Source of the DNA: Verrucomicrobia bacterium 12-59-8
GTDB taxonomy: Bacteria > Verrucomicrobiota > Verrucomicrobiae > Verrucomicrobiales > Verrucomicrobiaceae
DNA: 46,189 bases
Assembly (NCBI GenBank): GCA_002279765.1
Contig: NCCR01000010.1
Span: forward strand, 3,597-49,785
Reading direction: 5' to 3'
Shown here: positions 42,252 through 46,189 of the stretch, piece by piece
Numbering within the stretch: the first letter of the stretch is position 1
Layout of the letters: every line of letters starts with the position of its first letter
Translations under genes and position numbers: made by a program
Notes under the pieces: model-generated
The model's input: the letters and a program-made list of their open reading frames with translations, nothing else
Databases searched by the model: none
Told to the model about the DNA's origin: nothing

Positions 42252-43325
42252 ATGTCGGGTCGTTTCCTTCTTGCCACTCTCATCCATTGCCTGCTGTTAC
42301 TTCCGCTTAAAGCCGACGAGGCTGCTCCCATCGCTTTCGCGCCCGCAGGTATGTGGAGCTGGGACAATTGGTTTGTTCATGATGGAGTACGATGGCATGC
42401 CTATTACCTGCAACTTCCGAAGGCGGTGGGGCTGGAGCGGCGCTGGAAGAACAATGAGTTCTACAAGCACGTTGGGTATGCGACTTCGGATGATCTGCGG
42501 TACTGGACGGATCAAGGTCCGGCGCTCGGGGCGCTCTCCGGCACCTGGAATGACCGCCATATCGCCACGGGCAGCATTCTGAAGTATGAGGGCCGTTGGT
42601 CGATGTTTTTCACCGGACGCGGCACGCAGGGCGACGGAGTCGGTCTGGCCTTGAGCGACGACCTCAGCACCTGGAAAACGGAGCCGGAACCGCTGATGCC
42701 TTTGATCGACACCTTTGCCGACCAAGGTGAGGGGGCCTTCATTTCCACCTGGCAGGGGAAGAGTCGGCGCTGGATCGGCATCAGCGATCCCTACATTCTG
42801 CCGGAGCCGCAGGACGGCTGGTTTTACCTCGTGCTCTGCGCGCGTGTGCTGGATGTGCCGCTCGCGCAGAGCGGCTGTCTTGCGGTGGTGCGTTCGCGTG
42901 ACCTCTGCCGTTGGGAGGAGGCGGGAATCCTTGCCTGGCCGCAATGTTTTGAGCGCATGGAAACACCGCAGATGTGGCAGCATGACAGGCTCTGGTATCT
43001 ATCGTTTGGTGGTGGGCTGGACAAGGGGTGGTTGGAGACCAACGCCAAAAGACCGCCCGCCGCTGTGAGTGGTCGGCAAAGCCATGAAAACTACTGCTAC
43101 ACGCTGCCCGCGCTGAACGCCGTTGCGCTGGATGAAGAGCTGCACCACGTCGTGATTCCACGGGGGCACTATATCATGAAAGTGCTGCCGGTTGCGGATG
43201 GCCAGGAGGTGGCCATTTTCACCCGCACCGTCGGCACAGATTCCGGCATCTCGCTTCCGTATTCCGTCAGCTATGATGCGAAGCACATTCTGCAGGTAAG
43301 CCCCACACCGAAAATGGAGCCATGA
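42252..43325 (+). CDS. Secreted five-bladed propeller, glycoside-hydrolase-like
   Basis: 357 residues with a signal peptide (about 1-21, LLATLIHCLLLLPLKA). The body has the five-bladed beta-propeller pattern shared by GH32, GH43 and GH68: WDNWFVHDGVRWHAYYLQL, HVGYATSDDLRYWTDQGP, GTWNDRHIATGSILKYEGRW, VGLALSDDLSTWKTEPEP, WIGISDPYILPE and RWEEAGILAWP. The SDP in blade three matches the RDP position and the ERMETPQMW segment the usual catalytic Glu position. WxNDP is not seen; W-D-N-W with Asp may replace it. Activity is likely on a beta-fructoside or arabinoside-like substrate if it is active at all; the exact family is uncertain. TAGTCT lies 6 nt before the ATG and there is no Shine-Dalgarno. 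Confidence 0.65.
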   Translation: MSGRFLLATLIHCLLLLPLKADEAAPIAFAPAGMWSWDNWFVHDGVRWHAYYLQLPKAVGLERRWKNNEFYKHVGYATSDDLRYWTDQGPALGALSGTWNDRHIATGSILKYEGRWSMFFTGRGTQGDGVGLALSDDLSTWKTEPEPLMPLIDTFADQGEGAFISTWQGKSRRWIGISDPYILPEPQDGWFYLVLCARVLDVPLAQSGCLAVVRSRDLCRWEEAGILAWPQCFERMETPQMWQHDRLWYLSFGGGLDKGWLETNAKRPPAAVSGRQSHENYCYTLPALNAVALDEELHHVVIPRGHYIMKVLPVADGQEVAIFTRTVGTDSGISLPYSVSYDAKHILQVSPTPKMEP

Positions 43326-43385
43326 GGATTCGCCATCCACGGCGTGAGGCTTGGTCTTCCTCGAACACGACTGCGCATCGCACCT

Positions 43386-43832
43386 TCACCCCTTCGTCTT
43401 GCTGACCAGCTTCACTCCCTCGATGCGCATCTTCTTATCAGCAGCTTTGCACATGTCGTAGATCGTCAGCGCGGCGATACTGACTGCGGTGAGGGCTTCC
43501 ATCTCGACACCGGTCGGCGCCACGGTGATTGCTGTGGCGGTGATGTAGATGGCTTTGGGGCGCAGTTCGAAATCGACCTGTACCTTGCTCAGCGGGATCT
43601 GATGGCAGAGAGGGATGAGGTATTGCGTCTGCTTGGCGGCCTGGATGCCTGCGATGCGGGCGATGCTTAGGACGTCGCCTTTTTTGACCTGATTTTTGCG
43701 GATCAAATCCAGCGTGGCGGGCTGGAGCATGATACGGCCTGCGGCGAGGGCTTCGCGGCGCACGGGGGGCTTGGCGGAGACATCGACCATGGCGGCTTCG
43801 CCTTTGCGGTTAAGGTGCGTCAGTTGGCTCAT
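43386..43832 (-). CDS. moaC: Cyclic pyranopterin monophosphate synthase (MoaC)
   Basis: 148 residues, close to the usual 155-160. It catalyses the second step of molybdenum-cofactor synthesis, converting the 3',8-cyclo-GTP product of MoaA into cPMP in the cytoplasm. Diagnostic segments: MVDVSAKPPVRREALAAGRI, VLSIARIAGIQAAKQT, LIPLCHQIPLSKV, the active-site block GVEMEALTAVSIAALTIYDM with CKA, and the C-terminal EGVKLVSKTKG. The catalytic Lys of DMCKAADKKM and the two Glu/Met positions of GVEMEA are present. The HP of the usual LCHP is HQ here. No other mo-cofactor gene lies in the window. It converges with the propeller gene (60 nt gap) and diverges from proS. No Shine-Dalgarno precedes the ATG. 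Confidence 0.95.
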   Translation of the reverse strand: MSQLTHLNRKGEAAMVDVSAKPPVRREALAAGRIMLQPATLDLIRKNQVKKGDVLSIARIAGIQAAKQTQYLIPLCHQIPLSKVQVDFELRPKAIYITATAITVAPTGVEMEALTAVSIAALTIYDMCKAADKKMRIEGVKLVSKTKG

Positions 43833-44179
43833 GGGGCGGTGATGCTAGGGATGGGCGTCGTCAGTTAAAGCGGTTTTTGATTCGTTCTTTGGTTCTTCTC
43901 TGGCACGAGACCGCTAGGTGAAAGGGGGGCTTCTCGCATGCATCCGGCATACGAGCTTGAACTGAGTATGTGGTTTGCATGGTCGGCCTAAGCACCCTCT
44001 TGGAGTCCGTTCCATGATGAGCGTGCGTGATGTGGGGAAGGCTGAATGCGCCAGTTAGGGTGCGGGAATACCGGGATATGTCAGCGTTGTCAATAGGACG
44101 CCAGTTTCACCTGTTTGTGCCTGATGAGAGACCAGCAGATCGTTGACCGCCCGCCGAATGCTTCTATTCTGCGCACCCC
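43833..44179. other. Intergenic region between divergent moaC and proS
   Basis: 347 nt without a supported gene. On the forward strand the last 40 nt hold a plausible proS promoter. On the reverse strand a TAGCAT hexamer sits about 12 nt before the moaC start. No RNA gene, riboswitch (including Moco-type) or repeat was recognised in the remainder. Confidence 0.5.
44143..44170 (+). promoter_or_regulatory. Candidate proS promoter, nearly leaderless
   Basis: TTGACC (44143-44148, 5/6 to consensus) and TATTCT (44165-44170, 4/6) are separated by 16 nt. The ATG follows the -10 by 9 nt, so a start about 7 nt downstream of the -10 would give a leader of only a few bases. This fits the absence of a Shine-Dalgarno. 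Confidence 0.45.
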
Positions 44180-45694
44180 ATGAGCAACGCCACCGCCATC
44201 ACCCCCACACGAGCCCAAGATTTTCCCGAATGGTACCAGCAGGTCGTTCGTGCCGCCGACATGGCGGAGAACTCTGAGGTGCGCGGCTGCATGGTGATCA
44301 AGCCCTGGGGCTACGGACTGTGGGAAAACATCCAGCGCCAGCTCGATGTGAAATTCAAGGCCACCGGCCATGTGAATGCCTACTTTCCATTGCTGATCCC
44401 CCTGAGCTACCTCGAAAAGGAAGCGCAGCATGCCGAGGGCTTTGCCACGGAGTGCGCGGTGGTCACGCATCACCGCCTGGAGGCGCAGAAGCAGCCGGAC
44501 GGCACCACGAAGATGATCCCCACTGGCGAGCTGGCCGAGCCGTTTGTGATTCGTCCGACATCGGAAACCATCATCGGTGCCGCCTTCGCTCGCTGGGTGG
44601 AAAGCTACCGAGACCTGCCGCTGCTCATCAATCAGTGGTGCAACGTCATGCGCTGGGAGATGCGTCCGCGCCTGTTCCTGCGCACTGCCGAGTTCCTCTG
44701 GCAGGAAGGCCACACCGCGCATGAAACCGCCGAAGAGGCCATCGTGGAAACACGCACCATGCACAAAGTGTATGAGGACTTCATGCGCGATCACCTCGCC
44801 ATTCCCGTGATCCCTGGCGAGAAGACCGAGCGCGAGCGCTTTCCTGGTGCGGTGCAGACCTTCACCGTCGAAGCGATGGTGCAGGACAAAAAAGCCATTC
44901 AGGCCGGCACCTCGCATTACCTCGGTCAAAACTTTGCCAAGGCGGCGAACATCCAGTTCCTTGGCCGCGACAACACTCGCCAACTGGCCCACACCACGAG
45001 CTGGGGGGTCAGCACTCGCATGATCGGCACGGTCATCATGGCGCATGGCGATGACGACGGCGTCATCATCCCACCACGCGTGGCACCGAATCAGATCGTC
45101 ATTCTGCCCGTCACGCCGAAGGCGGACACACGGGATGAAGTCATCGCCGCCTGCGAAGCTCTGGCGCAGACGCTGCGCGCTCAATCGTTCGCTGGCGAGC
45201 CGCTGCGCGTGCATGTGGACAAGCGCGACCTCCAGGGCGGTGCAAAGAACTGGGAATGGATCAAGAAAGGCGTGCCAATGCGCCTGGAAATGGGGCCGCG
45301 TGACATCACCAGCCGCAGCGTGGCGGTCTGCCGTCGCGATCAGGGACCGAAGGCCAAGGAGTTCGTGCCCAAGGAGGAGTTCATCCAGTCCGTGACGGAG
45401 CGTCTGCAGGAGATTCAGGATGCGCTGCTCGCACGTGCCACGGCACTGCGTGATGCGAACATGAAGAAGCTCGAAACGCTGGAAGAGTTCAAAGCCTTCT
45501 TTGCCGAAGATTCCGAAGGCGGCTTTGCCATGATGCATTGGGCGGGCAGCAGCGACGATGAGGACACTCTCAGCAAAGACCTGAAGGTCACCATCCGCTG
45601 CATTCCCCACGGCGATCAGTTTGCCGAGGAGGGTAAATGCTTCCTCACCGGCAAGCCGAGCTCTCGTCGCGTGATCTTTGCGCGGAGTTATTGA
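44180..45694 (+). CDS. proS: Prolyl-tRNA synthetase, archaeal/eukaryal type (no editing insert)
   Basis: 504 residues, the length of the class II ProRS type without the bacterial editing domain. It charges tRNA-Pro with proline in the cytoplasm. Motifs: FPEWYQQVVRAADMAE at the start, VIKPWGYGLWENIQ, FVIRPTSETIIG, motif 2 MRWEMRPRLFLRTAEFLWQE, GHTAHET, TSWGVSTRMIG with MAHGDDDG, and PPRVAP leading into the anticodon-binding domain. The C-terminal domain ends VIFARSY, matching the conserved terminal Tyr. In zinc-binding relatives (for example Thermus) four Cys bind the metal; here only one remains (GKC), with Ala, Glu and Thr in the other positions. It is transcribed alone, with a putative near-leaderless promoter. 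Confidence 0.95.
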   Translation: MSNATAITPTRAQDFPEWYQQVVRAADMAENSEVRGCMVIKPWGYGLWENIQRQLDVKFKATGHVNAYFPLLIPLSYLEKEAQHAEGFATECAVVTHHRLEAQKQPDGTTKMIPTGELAEPFVIRPTSETIIGAAFARWVESYRDLPLLINQWCNVMRWEMRPRLFLRTAEFLWQEGHTAHETAEEAIVETRTMHKVYEDFMRDHLAIPVIPGEKTERERFPGAVQTFTVEAMVQDKKAIQAGTSHYLGQNFAKAANIQFLGRDNTRQLAHTTSWGVSTRMIGTVIMAHGDDDGVIIPPRVAPNQIVILPVTPKADTRDEVIAACEALAQTLRAQSFAGEPLRVHVDKRDLQGGAKNWEWIKKGVPMRLEMGPRDITSRSVAVCRRDQGPKAKEFVPKEEFIQSVTERLQEIQDALLARATALRDANMKKLETLEEFKAFFAEDSEGGFAMMHWAGSSDDEDTLSKDLKVTIRCIPHGDQFAEEGKCFLTGKPSSRRVIFARSY

Positions 45695-45725
45695 GGCAGG
45701 TCACGGGCTGGCAAAAGTCGCGACA

Positions 45726-45812
45726 GCGTCCTGGAGTGCGCCGGTCCTCCGGCGCTTTCGCAGGCGCATGGTCGTTCGAAAAGCTCCAGAGGACTGGAGC
45801 ACTCCAAAACGC
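45726..45812. repeat. REP-like element: two inverted hairpin units with compensatory changes
   Basis: Left unit: GCGT, TGGAGT (45732-45737), stem GCGCCGG/CCGGCGC (738-744 and 749-755), loop TCCT, then TTTC. Right unit on the opposite strand: GCGT, TGGAGT (806-801), stem GCTCCAG/CTGGAGC (783-789 and 794-800), loop TCCT, then TTTTC. Flanks and loop are identical, and the two stem differences are compensated on both sides of each hairpin. The units are 18 nt apart and face each other, like a BIME or REP pair, in the gap between convergent genes. Confidence 0.75.
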
Positions 45813-45850
45813 AAAACGCACGCGAGTACCGCGTCTGCTTCTTACACTCC

Positions 45851-46189
45851 TCAGCGCAGTACTTCGCCCTTCGTCACATCTCCGGGCACGTCCAGCAGCA
45901 TGATCTGATTGATGGTCTTGAACTGGGCGTGGTCGGTCACTTCCCAGACGATCTTTTTGTCACGGGTGACTTCGATGACCTGGGCCTGCTCGCCGATGTG
46001 GCCGTGGCCTAGATAGACGCAGAAGACGGTGTTGCCGTTTGGCAGGCGCTGGCAGCCAGCCATGAGGCGCAGGGTGTAGCCGGTAATGTCGTTTTCCGCG
46101 AGTTCCCAGACGATGTTTTCTTTGGCACCCAGCTCACGACCCTGATGGCCGTCCCCGCAGGTGATGAGCAGGTGGCCTTCGGGCAGCGG
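45851..46189 (-). CDS. PQQ-like beta-propeller protein, 3' end (truncated by window)
   Basis: 112 residues are visible, running from the window edge to the TGA at 45851-45853; the start lies outside. Two blade-like repeats are seen: HLLITCGDGHQGRELGA ahead of NIVWEL, and RLPNGNTVFCVYLGHGHIG followed by QVIEVTRDKKIVWEV. The spaced IVWEL/IVWEV strands and LPNGNT turn are the pattern of PQQ-binding-like propeller proteins that are abundant in Planctomycetota and Verrucomicrobiota. The protein ends PGDVTKGEVLR. Cofactor binding cannot be judged from this fragment. It converges with proS, with the paired-hairpin element between them. Confidence 0.75.
   Translation of the reverse strand, partial: PLPEGHLLITCGDGHQGRELGAKENIVWELAENDITGYTLRLMAGCQRLPNGNTVFCVYLGHGHIGEQAQVIEVTRDKKIVWEVTDHAQFKTINQIMLLDVPGDVTKGEVLR

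Noticed and set aside
44090..45610. A 506-codon reverse frame opposite proS
   Set aside because: It is antisense to a clearly recognised ProRS and its translation is His/Arg/Ala-rich with no motif.

Overview
The window looks like part of a chromosome from a Verrucomicrobiota bacterium, probably Verrucomicrobiaceae and Prosthecobacter- or Verrucomicrobium-like. The reasons are a high-GC genome, a DUF1549/DUF1553 plus DUF1501 gene pair (typical of the Planctomycetota-Verrucomicrobiota group), an archaeal/eukaryal-type ProRS without an editing insert, giant He_PIG/SdrB/GEVED surface proteins, and a near absence of Shine-Dalgarno sequences. The lineage call is inference from gene content; no rRNA or marker phylogeny is available here.

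Bases 96-30671 are one uninterrupted gene for a secreted protein of 10,191 residues (about 1 MDa). It has an N-terminal Sec-type signal, two GEVED domains, 42 putative-Ig (He_PIG) repeats in five blocks, and 24 SdrD-B-like repeats in eight blocks. Between these sit PA14, LamG, carbohydrate-binding-like and beta-propeller-like modules. It closes with an Asp-rich calcium-loop motif and a C-terminal domain resembling a Verrucomicrobia-associated family. The protein is a mosaic with order at several scales: 264-bp Ig units, 528-531-bp Ig dimers, and three copies of an [SdrB-SdrB-Ig array] super-module. PA14 and LamG are nested inside Ig repeats. The two conserved cysteines of each Ig repeat are kept or lost together. 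No cell-wall sorting signal, PEP-CTERM, RTX or autotransporter barrel is visible.

Bases 30805-35412 hold envelope genes: two lipoprotein L,D-transpeptidases, an FtsX/MacB-type permease with no ATPase beside it, a small lipoprotein, and a frameshifted reverse-strand remnant. Bases 35524-38117 encode a membrane-anchored alkaline-phosphatase-superfamily enzyme with Thr in the nucleophile position. It overlaps by 4 nt (ATGA) a GxxExxY-family protein that has lost its hallmark acidic residues.

Bases 38281-42110 are a DUF1549/DUF1553 gene with a CxxCH motif, followed by a DUF1501 gene. Four helically phased TGTGCA-like repeats lie upstream of the pair and a strong intrinsic terminator follows it. 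Next come a secreted five-bladed-propeller glycosidase-like protein, moaC (reverse strand), proS (forward), a REP-like paired-hairpin element, and the 3' end of a reverse-strand PQQ-like propeller gene cut by the window edge.

The most noteworthy items are the giant protein with its paired-cysteine and higher-order repeat logic, the covarying paired-hairpin element after proS, the phased TGTGCA repeats, and the Thr-type sulfatase-fold enzyme coupled to a degenerate GxxExxY protein.
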